Assembly (NCBI GenBank): GCA_002746605.1
Contig: PDPT01000012.1
Location: forward strand, 1 to 43,128
From: Ignavibacteriota bacterium
GTDB taxonomy: Bacteria > Bacteroidota > Ignavibacteria > Ignavibacteriales > Melioribacteraceae
Length of the DNA: 43,128 nt
Reading direction: 5' to 3'
In this document: positions 35,274 through 43,128 of the stretch, piece by piece
Layout: each line of letters opens with the position of its first letter
Numbering within the stretch: the stretch's first letter is position 1
The notes under the pieces: model-generated
Databases searched by the model: none
What the model was told of the DNA's origin: nothing
The model's input: only the letters and a program-made list of their open reading frames with translations
Position numbers and translations under genes: made by a program

Positions 35274-35705
35274 ATGACAGTAATCTTTTCAAAAAAATGT
35301 GAATTAGCCTTGCAGTCGGTACTTTTTTTATCTATTAAAAAAAATAAAATAGTTTTTAATGCGCAAGATATTTCAAAAGAATTAAAAGTGCCCAAAGAGT
35401 TTGTTTCCAAAATGCTTCAAACTTTAACATCAAGTGGTATAATCGGTTCTAAGAAAGGTAGAACCGGAGGATTTTATCTTGCCCGCAGACCAAATCAAAT
35501 TAAATTGATAGAAATAGTTGAAGCTATTGACGGCTTAGAAAAATTCGATAATTGCCTCCTCGGTTTTCCTAATTGCTGCAATGAGCAACCTTGCCCAGTA
35601 CATGACCAATGGAGTAAGGTAAGAGATGAAACTTTAAGAATCTTAAAAAAAGAATCGTTGGAAGAATTAAAAGAGAAAACCGTTAGAAAGATTCTAACAC
35701 TTTAG
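35274..35705 (+). CDS. Rrf2-family transcription regulator, probably Fe-S-binding
   Basis: A 143-residue winged-helix regulator. The DNA-binding domain spans residues 1-70, with ISKELKVPKEFVSKMLQTL as recognition region and the wing GRTGGFYLARRP. A cysteine cluster follows: Cys94, Cys101, Cys102, Cys107 and His110 in the segment starting DNCLLGFPNCC. The Cys107-x2-His110 spacing mirrors Cys104/His107 of IscR, so a [2Fe-2S] cluster is plausible. Such proteins sense Fe-S status, NO or redox. It is monocistronic with no SUF or ISC genes next to it (the sufE gene is 17 kb away), so its targets are not evident. No Shine-Dalgarno site is visible, and the predicted leader is only about 17 bases. Confidence 0.87.
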   Translation: MTVIFSKKCELALQSVLFLSIKKNKIVFNAQDISKELKVPKEFVSKMLQTLTSSGIIGSKKGRTGGFYLARRPNQIKLIEIVEAIDGLEKFDNCLLGFPNCCNEQPCPVHDQWSKVRDETLRILKKESLEELKEKTVRKILTL

Positions 35706-35964
35706 TTCACGTTAAACCCTTTTTTATTTAAAATAATATTACAATATAGGGAAAAGTATAAATTAACAGAGCAAGAAAATGTTAGGTAAGACAGCAAGTA
35801 TAAAAGAAGTCCTAAACATTTAGAGCAGTAACCTTATTAAGTATATTAAAGAATAACCTGTAAAATGTTAAGACTTCTTTCGGAGCTTCAAAAAGTTTTA
35901 GAATTAAGTTATTTTGTGATTGTTTTTCTAAAAAATGTTGTTAACCAATTTGGGAAAGGAATAA

Positions 35965-36735
35965 ATGATGAAATTGAATGAACTAAATGAATTTGAAAAA
36001 TTTTGTAAACTGCTTGTAAAAAAAAGCGGCAAAAATATTAAGAAATATTTTAGAAATAAAATTGATATTAAAACTAAAAATGATAATTCGCCCGTAACTA
36101 TTGCTGATAAAACCACCGAAGAAATTTTACGCGAATTAATTATGAAAGAATATCCTGAACATGGAATACTTGGTGAGGAGTTTGGGAAACATAATGAACA
36201 TGCGGAATATCAATGGCTTCTTGATCCTATTGACGGAACAAAAAGTTTTATTTGCGGAACTATTACTTTCGGAACGCTAATTGCTTTAACGAAAAATGGT
36301 AAACCAATTCTGGGAGTTTTTCATCAACCAATTTTAGATGAGTTTTTAATAGGTGATAATAACTCTACTTTTTTAAATAATGAAATTGTTAAAATTAAAG
36401 ATACCGATTCACTTTCAGAAGCGGTTTTGCTTACCACCGATCATCTTGGAATAGAAAAATATCAAAATATTAAAAAGTTTAATGACTTAATACATAAGGT
36501 TAAAATTTATAGACAGTGGGGAGATTGCTACGGTTATTATTTGGTTTCAACAGGTTTTGCACAAATTATGGTTGACCCGATTATGTCTGTTTGGGATACT
36601 ATGGCACTTATTCCTATTGTGAAAGGTGCAGATGGAATTATAACGGATTATAATGGGAATGAGCCTGAAACCGGAGACAGCATTATTGCTGCAACACCAA
36701 ATTTACATAGAGAAGTAATAGAAATATTAAGTTAA
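35965..36735 (+). CDS. hisN: inositol-monophosphatase-family phosphatase, probably histidinol-phosphatase
   Basis: A 256-residue metal-dependent phosphomonoesterase. The metal site is complete: Glu in ILGEEFG, Asp pair in LLDPIDGTKSF, and the distal Asp in VWDTMALIPI. The loop FICGTITFGTLIAL and YYLVSTGFAQIMVDP resemble the HisN histidinol-phosphatases more than true inositol monophosphatases or CysQ. HisN removes phosphate from L-histidinol phosphate in histidine synthesis. No other his gene is near, so the specific name is a moderate call. An AAAGGAAT ribosome site precedes tandem ATGs. The stop is followed at once by the IS5-type remnant. Confidence 0.78.
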   Translation: MMKLNELNEFEKFCKLLVKKSGKNIKKYFRNKIDIKTKNDNSPVTIADKTTEEILRELIMKEYPEHGILGEEFGKHNEHAEYQWLLDPIDGTKSFICGTITFGTLIALTKNGKPILGVFHQPILDEFLIGDNNSTFLNNEIVKIKDTDSLSEAVLLTTDHLGIEKYQNIKKFNDLIHKVKIYRQWGDCYGYYLVSTGFAQIMVDPIMSVWDTMALIPIVKGADGIITDYNGNEPETGDSIIAATPNLHREVIEILS

Positions 36736-36778
36736 ACTTACTCCGTTGTCCCTGAAAAAGTGTCTAACTTAAGAGGAC

Positions 36779-37440
36779 GCTAAAATAAAAATAAATTAAT
36801 AAATTGCAAGAAAAATAAAAAAGAATAAAAAAAGCTTGCAAAAAATGAGACCAAAGAAAAGAGAAGAAACCTCAGAATTCTTCAAAGTAGAATTAAAAAA
36901 AATAATAAATGAAAGACATCCGTTAGTAAAATTATGAGATGAAGTAAATTGGACAGTCGTTATGAATTTGGCAATAAAGTAAGCATGGTAACAGCAAGTT
37001 GGATAGTTAGGATAAAAGTATTTGATGGTAATCCCTATGATGGCATACGTTAGAAGAGCAATCAGAAAAACTGATAAACTGGAAGGCAAAAAACATAAGT
37101 GTTGATTTAGGTTACAGAGGAGATAACTATAAAGGAAAAGCAAAAGTAAATATTGTTAATCTATTCAAACAAAAACGAAAGCCAAAGAAAGATATAAAAT
37201 GGTTAAAGAGACGAAGTACTGTTGAACCAATATTCGATACTTGAAAAAAGATAATAGGCTTGATAGAAATATGCATAAAGGCAAAGATGGTGATCACATA
37301 AATGCTGTTTTGGCTGCTTGTGGGTTTAACTTAAGAAAACTTTACAATGTTTTCTTATGCCAACTTTTCAATAATCTCAAATTTCTTTTTTACATATTTT
37401 TTTATTGCCTAATTTATTTCTTTAGTAACGACTAATTCAC
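36779..37440 (+). mobile_element. decayed IS5-type insertion sequence
   Basis: Covers a disabled IS5-family transposase (36845-37435) and its short AT-rich flanks. Possible ends are GACGCTAAAA near 36777-36787 and the reverse complement of TTTAGTAACGAC near 37421-37432, which share CTAAA plus a following AATAAATTA. These ends are imperfect and I am not sure of them. No clear target duplication was found. The element fills most of the 840 bases between hisN and the saccharopine dehydrogenase gene. Confidence 0.6.
36845..37435 (+). pseudogene. IS5-family transposase remnant, multiply disrupted
   Basis: Fragments of an IS5-type DDE transposase appear in changing frames. The start MRPKKREETSEFFKVELKK and HPLVKL is followed by a stop at 36935. 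Then comes a large internal deletion that removes the first catalytic Asp region and resumes at YEFGNKVSMVTAS (36961). GNPYDG is next (about 37030), followed by frameshifts, VDLGYRG (second catalytic Asp, about 37100), RRSTVEPIF (catalytic Glu, about 37208), another stop, and the tail RLDRNMHKGKDGDHINAVLA with GFNLRKL. The result is about 197 codons where a full protein would have well over 400. It cannot be active. The last piece (37241-37435) looks like a small open frame but is the transposase C-terminus. Confidence 0.85.
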
Positions 37441-37575
37441 AACTTTAAAGTTTATAATTTATTTAAAGTTTTTTATAGTAATATCTTTGTTTATAAATTT
37501 TAATTATTTAGGTTTAATTATTATAAAAAGATTTTTAATTATCGATAGTAAAATCAAAAATATTGGAGTTAATCA

Positions 37576-38940
37576 ATGAAAAACATTCTTATTCTTGGAG
37601 CAGGACAAAGTGCTCCTTATCTTATTTCTTATATGCTTAATGAAGCAGAAAAAAATAATTGGTTTGTAACTGTTGCTGATAGAGATGAAAATCTCGCAAA
37701 GAAAAGTGTGAACGGACATGCAAACGGAGAAGGAATTGGTTTTGACGTTAATGACTCCAACAAAAGACATTTGCTCATTCAAAAGAGTGATATTGTAATT
37801 AATTTTTTAACACCTACTTTTCAATATCTAATAGCTTTAGATTGCTTAAGATTTAAGAAACACGTTATTACAGCTTCTTACGAAAATAGAAGAGTTGCCG
37901 AGTTAGATAGAGATGCAAAAAATAGTGGTGTCTTAATCTTAAATGAAATGGGCTTAGATCCTGGAATTGATCATATGTCGGCAATGTCCATTTTAGCAAA
38001 AATAAGAGATGAAGGCGGAAATATAAAAAGCTTTATTTCTTATGGTAGCGGAATACCTGCTCCTGAAGTTGATTCAAATCCATTAAAGTATTGCATCACT
38101 TGGAATCCGTCCAACATTGTAACCGCTGGAGATGCCGGCGCACAATACTTAGAAGACGGTTATATTAAATTAATTCCGCATCACGAAGTTTTTAACAGAA
38201 CTTGGAATGTTGATATTGAAGGAGTTGGTACTTTAGAGGCTTATCCTAACAGAGATTCATTGCTCTATCAAAAAATATTTAATCTGGAAGATGTTGATAC
38301 AATGATTAGAGGAACTTTAAGGTATCCCGGCTGGAGCGAAACTTGGGGACAAATTGTAAAACTTGGTTTATATTTAAATACTTTTACACTACCTGATATT
38401 TCAGAAATGACTTATGCTCAGTTTACCGAAATGTTTTTACCGCTTCATGTCAGCGGACCAAAACTTCAAACACGAATAGCAAATTATTTGGGTATTAGTC
38501 CGACCGGTAAAATTATGGATAATCTTGAATGGTTAGGTTTATTCAGCGATAAAAAAATAGTTCGTAAATTTAAAACCCCAATGGAATTAATGATCGAGCT
38601 GATTAAGGAAAAAATGCCTTTGCCTGAAGGTGAAAGCGATATGGTAATTCTTCATCATGATATTGTTGCAAGTTATGGAGAAAATAAAAAGAGTAAAAGA
38701 ATTAATTCTACAATGATTGACTATGGTGATCCAAATACAAACATTACTGCAATTGCAAAAACAGTTGGTGCTCCTGCAGCAATAGCTGCCAAGTTAGTGC
38801 TAAACGGTGAGTTAAATTTAACAGGTTGTCACATTCCTACCAACAAAACAATTTATACAAAAGTTCTTACCGAACTTGAAACTCTCGGAATTAAGTTCAG
38901 AGAAAGAGAAAAAGAGTTTGAAGAACAGATAGAGGCTTAA
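37576..38940 (+). CDS. saccharopine dehydrogenase-family protein (reductase, glutamate-forming type)
   Basis: A 454-residue oxidoreductase. The N-terminal Rossmann domain opens ILILGAGQSAPYLISYM (GAGQSA at 8-13) and holds VTVADRD as the second strand acidic end. The catalytic domain has NEMGLDPGIDHMSAM and the saccharopine-dehydrogenase C-terminal region with GTLRYPGWSETW. This matches the LYS9/AASS-type enzyme linking saccharopine with aminoadipate semialdehyde plus glutamate. Since lysA (diaminopimelate route) is also present, a lysine-degradation role is more likely than synthesis. Other saccharopine-like reductases (carboxynorspermidine type) are less similar in length and C-terminus. A possible -7 element TATCTTTG lies at 37482-37489. 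The gene is bracketed by two decayed insertion sequences yet looks intact. Confidence 0.85.
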   Translation: MKNILILGAGQSAPYLISYMLNEAEKNNWFVTVADRDENLAKKSVNGHANGEGIGFDVNDSNKRHLLIQKSDIVINFLTPTFQYLIALDCLRFKKHVITASYENRRVAELDRDAKNSGVLILNEMGLDPGIDHMSAMSILAKIRDEGGNIKSFISYGSGIPAPEVDSNPLKYCITWNPSNIVTAGDAGAQYLEDGYIKLIPHHEVFNRTWNVDIEGVGTLEAYPNRDSLLYQKIFNLEDVDTMIRGTLRYPGWSETWGQIVKLGLYLNTFTLPDISEMTYAQFTEMFLPLHVSGPKLQTRIANYLGISPTGKIMDNLEWLGLFSDKKIVRKFKTPMELMIELIKEKMPLPEGESDMVILHHDIVASYGENKKSKRINSTMIDYGDPNTNITAIAKTVGAPAAIAAKLVLNGELNLTGCHIPTNKTIYTKVLTELETLGIKFREREKEFEEQIEA

Positions 38941-38954
38941 GAAAATAATTTTTA

Positions 38955-39708
38955 TAGTCTGAGAAACATTTTGTATGAATGGGGAAATTGGGTTAAAGAA
39001 TATCCTCAAATCTGTTGTTGAAATAAATAGAAAAATTGGATAAAACAAAAGCCCAATTTCCAATAGGCATAGTCTATTTTTTAGATAAATCTCTGTAAGC
39101 TGAAAATAATATTGTCTTAAGAGCATCGTTATTTGGAAAAAGAGAGCGATTTTTTGTTACTTTTCTGAACTGACGATGCACAGCTTCAATAGCATTAGTA
39201 GTGTAAATAATAGTTCTTATTTCTTGAGGATACTTAAAAAAAGCAGCTAAGTTATCCCAGTTTTTTCTTCAAGTTCTAATTGCCAAAGAGTATTTATTTC
39301 CCCAATTTTTTTCTACTGTATCAAGATTCATTAAAGCAGCTTCTTTAAGCTGACTCATAAACATTTTTTATCCTTAGAAGCAGCATATTTTAGTGTATTT
39401 CTTATCTGATAAATTACACATAACTGTATTTCTGTCTTAGAGAAAACAGTATTTATTGCCTCCGGGAATCCCTTTAGCCCATCAATAGAAGCAATAAAGA
39501 TATCTTCAACTCCTCGATTCTTTAACTCAGTTAATATACAAAGTTCTATTATGTGAGATTGTATATCTCTAATTGTCATTGCTTTAGCGTACATGGAGAT
39601 AATTTTATCCTCAATAGAACCAATGGTTTTTTCATACTTCTTAACGATTATTGGGTCAAAATCTTCGTTACGGTCTCTTGGAACTGTAATTTCTATTTCG
39701 ACATCCGC
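38955..39708 (-). mobile_element. decayed IS256-type insertion sequence, 5' end lost
   Basis: Spans the transposase remnant and its downstream end. Sequence at about 38955-38983, beginning TAGTCTGAGAAAC and containing TTTTGTATGAATGG, resembles the terminal repeats of IS256-family elements, where a run like CCATTCATACAAAAT is common. The opposite end is missing: at about 39708 the transposase frame runs directly into unrelated coding sequence. The element lies between the saccharopine dehydrogenase and SusD genes. Confidence 0.65.
38993..39708 (-). pseudogene. IS256-family (mutator-type) transposase remnant
   Basis: Reading on the minus strand, the fragment starts inside the protein at ADVEIEITVPRDRNEDFDP and runs through EDKIISMYAKAMTIRDIQSH. 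It then jumps directly to LKNRGVEDIFIASIDGLKGF, losing the middle part with the first catalytic Asp. A frameshift at about 39360 follows CVIYQIRNTLKYAASKDKK and moves to EKNWGNKYSLAIRT. In-frame stops then replace two conserved tryptophans (TGA in RT-stop-RKNWDN, TAG in KK-stop-TMPIGNW). IYTTNAIEAVHRQFRKVTK and the end NNRFEDIL are well kept. The remnant is about half the normal length and clearly dead. The open part 39355-39774 could be mistaken for a gene. Confidence 0.88.
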
Positions 39709-39858
39709 TGGTGCTTCAATAAGAATTGGTAGTTTTGGTGGCGGTGGAGCAGTATCTTGTTTTGTAATTTTCACACATACGATTTCAACAAAATCTTGTG
39801 AAGCTTTAACTGTAAATTGTTTTCCTTTAACTCTTGGAGAAAATAAAAAACGCCCGCA
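39709..39858 (-). pseudogene. orphan protein tail fused in frame to the IS256 remnant
   Basis: About 50 codons in the same frame as the transposase fragment but unlike any transposase. They include SPRVKGKQFTVKASQDFVEI, then ITKQDTAPPPPKLPILIEAP. The beta-strand pattern and proline-rich linker suggest the end of a domain of an exported enzyme or binding protein. The frame is open back to a TAG at 39859-39861 within the SusD terminator hairpin and has no start. It is probably the surviving piece of a gene cut when the IS256 element inserted or recombined. I do not recognise the family. Confidence 0.45.
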
Positions 39859-39880
39859 CTATTTTTAAGTTCGGGCGTTT
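39848..39880 (-). terminator. strong rho-independent terminator after susD
   Basis: A GC-rich 9-bp stem pairs 39848-39856 with 39872-39880 (AAACGCCCG and CGGGCGTTT), with three more pairs after a mismatch and a 7-base loop. On the minus strand it is followed by TTTTTTATTTT. It lies about 27 bases after the susD stop and ends the susC-susD transcript. Confidence 0.88.
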
Positions 39881-39906
39881 CAGAGAATTTTTTATCTTAA
39901 ATACAA

Positions 39907-41373
39907 CTAATATCCAGGATTTTGTTGAATCAACGGATTTGATGTTAACTCATCAGAAGGTATTGGATAATAAAGGTCATTATTATTATTGAAATTATTA
40001 CCTGCTTCTCTTCCATGTGCTACAAGAACTGCTTTAAGATCTTCGCCTCTATACCATCTTACCAAATCATAAAATCTTCCTGTTTCCGCAGCTAATTCTA
40101 AAGGTCGTTCTACATGCCTAATATGATTACGCAAATCAGATTGGTTCAAATTTGAAATATTTAGAACACCTGCTCTTGCTCTAACCTGATTTACAAATCC
40201 AACTGCTTCGCCAGTACTTCCTTGCTCGTTTAATGCTTCTGCTAGCATTAAGAGAACATCTGCATATCGAATAACAAGAAAATTTGTACCTGAATGTGAA
40301 AAATTGTATCCTTTGTTTGTATTCTCATCATGAAAGCTATACTTCTTCCAACCTGTATTATTTAGGGTGTCGGTTGCCAGATTTTTGAAAATAACAGAAC
40401 CGGTAACTCTTTGGCTCAATGTCCCAGTTGCCGTAGTATCTTGTAAGTATAGATTTCTCATAAATTCATTTGGAGTTGACATTTTCCAATCTGTTTGCAT
40501 GGCAGGAAATGAATTTCTTTCGTTTCTGCCGCCGTCATTATTCATAGTAAAATTAATTTCAAAAATTGATTCGCTGCTGTGCTCATTTTTTCCATTAAAA
40601 AGACTTGCATAATCTGCTTCTAAAGAGTACACACCCGAATTAACAATTTCTTTAAGTTCGGTTTCAGCTTCACTCCATTTTTTCTGCCATAAATATGCTT
40701 TAGCTAATAATGCTGATGCCGCACCTTTAGTTGCTCTTCCAAGCCATTTACTATCCCAAGATAAAGGAAGAAACTTTTTAGCATCTATTAAATCTTGTTC
40801 AATTATAGCCCATACATCTGCTTCGGAAGATTGTTTACTGTAATAATCAGTTGCTGACTTAGGAGTAGAGGTTTTAATAATTATATTGCCAAAATTTGTA
40901 AACAATAAATAATGTGCATAAGCTCTAAGGAATTTAGCTTCGCCTAGAAAAGTATTTTTAATTTCTTCAGTAGTATTTAGATTGTGCACATTTTCTATAA
41001 CTTGATTGGCTGCATACAAAGCCTGATATGTGAAAGACCAATAATCGTGTAAAACATACGAAGTCGGGTCGGCATCGTATCGTGACATTTTACCAAACGG
41101 AGACCACATATCAAAAAGATTTATAAGGTCACTTCTACACTCCAAGTTCATATAACCCATTTCGAACCAGCCCCATCTTCCACTCCAAACCTGATATTGG
41201 AATAATGCATAAGTTGCTGTTATTGCTTTAATACCATCTTCCTCAGTTTTCCAAAATGTATCGGGAGAAAGATTATTTGGGTCGGAAACATCTAAATAAT
41301 CGTCGCTACATGATATATGCAGCAATGTTATCAGACCCAATAAAAATATTATGATTACTTTCTTTATTTTCAT
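39907..41373 (-). CDS. susD: SusD/RagB-family outer-membrane nutrient-binding lipoprotein
   Basis: A 488-residue surface lipoprotein. I start at the ATG at 41373, which has GGAG seven bases before it; the TTG at 41385 is less likely. The lipobox is HISC. The SusD pattern is complete: SDDYLDVSDPNNLSPDTFW, LGEAKFLRAYAHYLLFTNFG, RATKGAASALLAKAYLWQKK, a TPR-like core, RYADVLLMLAEALNEQG, and the closing RRPLELAAETGRFYDLVRW-like segment with LYYPIPSDELTSNP. SusD lids the TonB-dependent SusC barrel and captures glycans or peptides. The ATG is 17 bases after the susC stop, so the pair is one operon ended by a strong terminator. Substrate is unknown because no enzyme gene accompanies the pair in the window. 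Confidence 0.93.
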   Translation of the reverse strand: MKIKKVIIIFLLGLITLLHISCSDDYLDVSDPNNLSPDTFWKTEEDGIKAITATYALFQYQVWSGRWGWFEMGYMNLECRSDLINLFDMWSPFGKMSRYDADPTSYVLHDYWSFTYQALYAANQVIENVHNLNTTEEIKNTFLGEAKFLRAYAHYLLFTNFGNIIIKTSTPKSATDYYSKQSSEADVWAIIEQDLIDAKKFLPLSWDSKWLGRATKGAASALLAKAYLWQKKWSEAETELKEIVNSGVYSLEADYASLFNGKNEHSSESIFEINFTMNNDGGRNERNSFPAMQTDWKMSTPNEFMRNLYLQDTTATGTLSQRVTGSVIFKNLATDTLNNTGWKKYSFHDENTNKGYNFSHSGTNFLVIRYADVLLMLAEALNEQGSTGEAVGFVNQVRARAGVLNISNLNQSDLRNHIRHVERPLELAAETGRFYDLVRWYRGEDLKAVLVAHGREAGNNFNNNNDLYYPIPSDELTSNPLIQQNPGY

Positions 41374-41389
41374 TTTAATCTCCAAAATT

Positions 41390-43128
41390 TTATAGGTTAA
41401 TTTGAATACCGGTTAAAAATCTTCTGCCCAATGGATAGGGTGATCTGTCTGCTCCTCTATCAAAAATACTTCCATTTTCGTAAGTAGTTATTGAAGGATC
41501 GTAACCGCTGTACCCGGTAATTGTTAATAAGTTTTCCGATGCAACATAAATTCTTAATCCGGCAATTCCCCATAAAGAAGTAATACTCTTTGGCAGCGTG
41601 TAACCAATTTCGAGTAACTTAATTCTAAAATATGAAGCATCTTCCAACCAAAGATCGGATGCTTGAAGATTTCTCTCATCACCATATACAAATCTAGGAA
41701 TATCTGTATCTGTATTGGTTTCAGTCCAGGAATCTAGTACATCTTTGTGCATTGCATGAAATTTATCAGAATTCATGGTCATCCATCTTGCACCATTAAT
41801 CATATCTTTTCCTAAAGAAGCAAAAAAGTTTAGTGTCAGGTCAAAATTCATATAAGTAGCATTAAAATTAAAACCAAGTTCAACATCCGGTATTGCATCT
41901 CCCATAAATTTCTTATCATCTTCCGTTATTACACCATCACCGTTTACATCAACATATTTTACATCACCCGGTTTAGCATCGGGCATTATTAATTTTACAT
42001 TACCATTTTTATCTTTAAAAGAATATGCTTCTATCTCTGCTTGGTTTTGGAAAAGTCCGTCAGTTTCATAAAGATAAAATGAAGCAATTGGTTTTCCAAC
42101 AACTGTTTTTGTAGTTTTATCTAAACCCCAGTGAATTTCGCCACCAACAATTGATTCATTTCCAAATTCACCCATTCTTGTTACTTCGTTGCTGTATGTT
42201 GATGCTGTTAACGAAACTTGGTATTTGAATGGACTATCTGAATTTCTATAATTTAACCCGATTTCAAGTCCTTTATTATCTATTGATGCACTGTTTATTG
42301 TAGGAGGAGAAACTGCACCTGCAGATAAAGGAATTGGTACTTCAAAAAGAATTCCTTCGGATTCCCTTAAATAATAATCCAAACTTAAACTCAATTGATC
42401 CTCAAACATTGCCAAATCTAAACCAACATTAGTTTCTTTGGAAGTTTCCCATTTTATTCCCGTTGAAGGAAAATTTAATGAGCGTGCACCAATATAAATT
42501 TCTTGGTCTCTTCCTTCGCCAAAAGGATAATTTAATCTTCCGTTTTCATCTTTTTCAATTTTAGCAATATATTGGTAATCGTTAAATTCTTGAAGTCCAA
42601 GTTCTCCGTAACCGCCTCTTAACTTTAAGTCTGTAATAAACGATAAATCGAAAAACGGTTCGTTACTAATTCTCCAAGCTGCTGAAAACGAAGGGAAGTT
42701 ACCCCAACGATCATCTTTATCAAATCTGGATGAGCCGTCTCGTCTGATGTTTGCCGTAAACAAATAACGATCTAAGTAGGAGTAATTTATTCTTCCGAAG
42801 AATGAACGTAATCTCCATTCCAGTTCAGCACCACCTGCATCGTCCGATGTTTCACCTGCTCCTAAAACACGGAGATCATTGTTAGGAAAATTTTTGGAAT
42901 ATCCATATGTTGAACGCCATTTTTTTGATTCCTGGGCAGCTCCCGCCATAAAATCAAAATTATGTCCGTCAAATTCTAAGTTATAATTAGCAAACGATTC
43001 CAATATATTGTGATATTCTCGACTTCTGGTTTCACTCATTTCTGCAGATGGAGTATTATCAATATCATTTGAATAATATTGTGGATAGTAATAGAATGAG
43101 TAACCATTACTAATATTTTGACTTAACC
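41390..43128 (-). CDS. susC: SusC/RagA-family TonB-dependent receptor, C-terminal part (cut by window edge)
   Basis: Partial gene: the frame is open to the right edge, so the N-terminal signal peptide, carboxypeptidase-like domain, plug and first strands lie outside. The 579 visible residues are the beta-barrel, with SusC signatures such as LFTANIRRDGSSRFDKDDRW, FPSFSAAWRISNEPFF, LKLRGGYGELGLQEF, FDLTLNFFASLGKDMINGAR and the C-terminal FLTGIQINL strand ending in an aromatic-rich region. A calcium-site-like GDVKYVDVNGDGVITEDDKK is the usual SusC insertion. It imports large oligomers across the outer membrane with TonB energy, in complex with the SusD encoded 17 bases downstream. Confidence 0.93.
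   Translation of the reverse strand, partial: LSQNISNGYSFYYYPQYYSNDIDNTPSAEMSETRSREYHNILESFANYNLEFDGHNFDFMAGAAQESKKWRSTYGYSKNFPNNDLRVLGAGETSDDAGGAELEWRLRSFFGRINYSYLDRYLFTANIRRDGSSRFDKDDRWGNFPSFSAAWRISNEPFFDLSFITDLKLRGGYGELGLQEFNDYQYIAKIEKDENGRLNYPFGEGRDQEIYIGARSLNFPSTGIKWETSKETNVGLDLAMFEDQLSLSLDYYLRESEGILFEVPIPLSAGAVSPPTINSASIDNKGLEIGLNYRNSDSPFKYQVSLTASTYSNEVTRMGEFGNESIVGGEIHWGLDKTTKTVVGKPIASFYLYETDGLFQNQAEIEAYSFKDKNGNVKLIMPDAKPGDVKYVDVNGDGVITEDDKKFMGDAIPDVELGFNFNATYMNFDLTLNFFASLGKDMINGARWMTMNSDKFHAMHKDVLDSWTETNTDTDIPRFVYGDERNLQASDLWLEDASYFRIKLLEIGYTLPKSITSLWGIAGLRIYVASENLLTITGYSGYDPSITTYENGSIFDRGADRSPYPLGRRFLTGIQINL

Noticed and set aside
36796..37143. Minus-strand open frame of 115 codons
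   Set aside because: It is antisense to the IS5-type transposase remnant and has low-complexity Phe/Leu-rich sequence with no family likeness.
37241..37435. Small plus-strand open frame of 64 codons
   Set aside because: Its first half is the C-terminal end of the broken IS5-type transposase, so it is not an independent gene.
1..43128. CRISPR arrays, tRNA or rRNA genes, phage genes
   Set aside because: No regularly spaced direct repeats, cloverleaf sequences, rRNA signatures or phage structural genes were seen on reading the intergenic regions on both strands.

Overview
The window is about 43 kb of AT-rich bacterial chromosome. The gene content points to the Bacteroidota/Ignavibacteriota side of the FCB group, most likely a heterotrophic Ignavibacteria-like organism. 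Supporting signs are a PorQ protein and a second PorV/PorQ-family protein of the type IX secretion system (T9SS), a secreted protease ending in a T9SS/FlgD-like sorting domain, a SusC/SusD pair, a DUF5916 outer-membrane protein, and at least one promoter of the Bacteroidota form TTTG-N~19-23-TAnnTTTG. The phylum is inferred from gene families only.

Layout. (1) 1-5027: a decayed TPR-gene remnant, then a minus-strand phosphate-scavenging block: OprO/P-type porin, glycerophosphodiester phosphodiesterase lipoprotein and a GlpT antiporter with all four classical substrate residues. Together they could move glycerophosphodiesters across the outer membrane, hydrolyse them and import glycerol-3-phosphate. 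(2) 5613-8815: pdxB (vitamin B6), porQ and a small exported protein of unknown function. (3) 8880-15102: a tight plus-strand run of bamD, a hotdog acyl-CoA thioesterase, a secreted FG-GAP/VCBS protein, a secreted zinc metalloprotease, ccmA and ccmB, closed by a strong terminator. (4) 15228-21284: DUF5916 protein, sufE, a TPR protein and a small S9-type hydrolase. (5) 21413-25826, minus strand: Nudix ADP-sugar hydrolase, DUF1232 membrane protein, S9 peptidase, lysA. (6) 25971-33343, plus strand: leuS, serS, an asparagine-synthetase-like protein without the glutaminase cysteine, a PorV-like protein and a lipoprotein. (7) 33445-36735: NifX/NifB-like metal-binding protein, aminotransferase, Rrf2 regulator, inositol-phosphatase-family enzyme. 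(8) 36736-39860: two wrecked insertion sequences (IS5-type and IS256-type) flanking a saccharopine-dehydrogenase gene. (9) 39907-43128: a SusD/SusC pair on the minus strand, with SusC running off the window.

Working together: the recurring theme is the cell envelope. The window carries T9SS outer-membrane parts (porQ, PorV-like), an outer-membrane assembly lipoprotein (bamD), a probable T9SS cargo (metalloprotease), TonB-dependent nutrient uptake (SusCD) and organophosphate uptake, interleaved with housekeeping genes (leuS, serS, lysA, sufE, pdxB). No phage, CRISPR array, rRNA or tRNA was recognised. The least explained items are the Cys-less asparagine-synthetase-like protein after serS, the FG-GAP/metalloprotease pair, and an orphan protein tail fused in frame to a gutted IS256 transposase.
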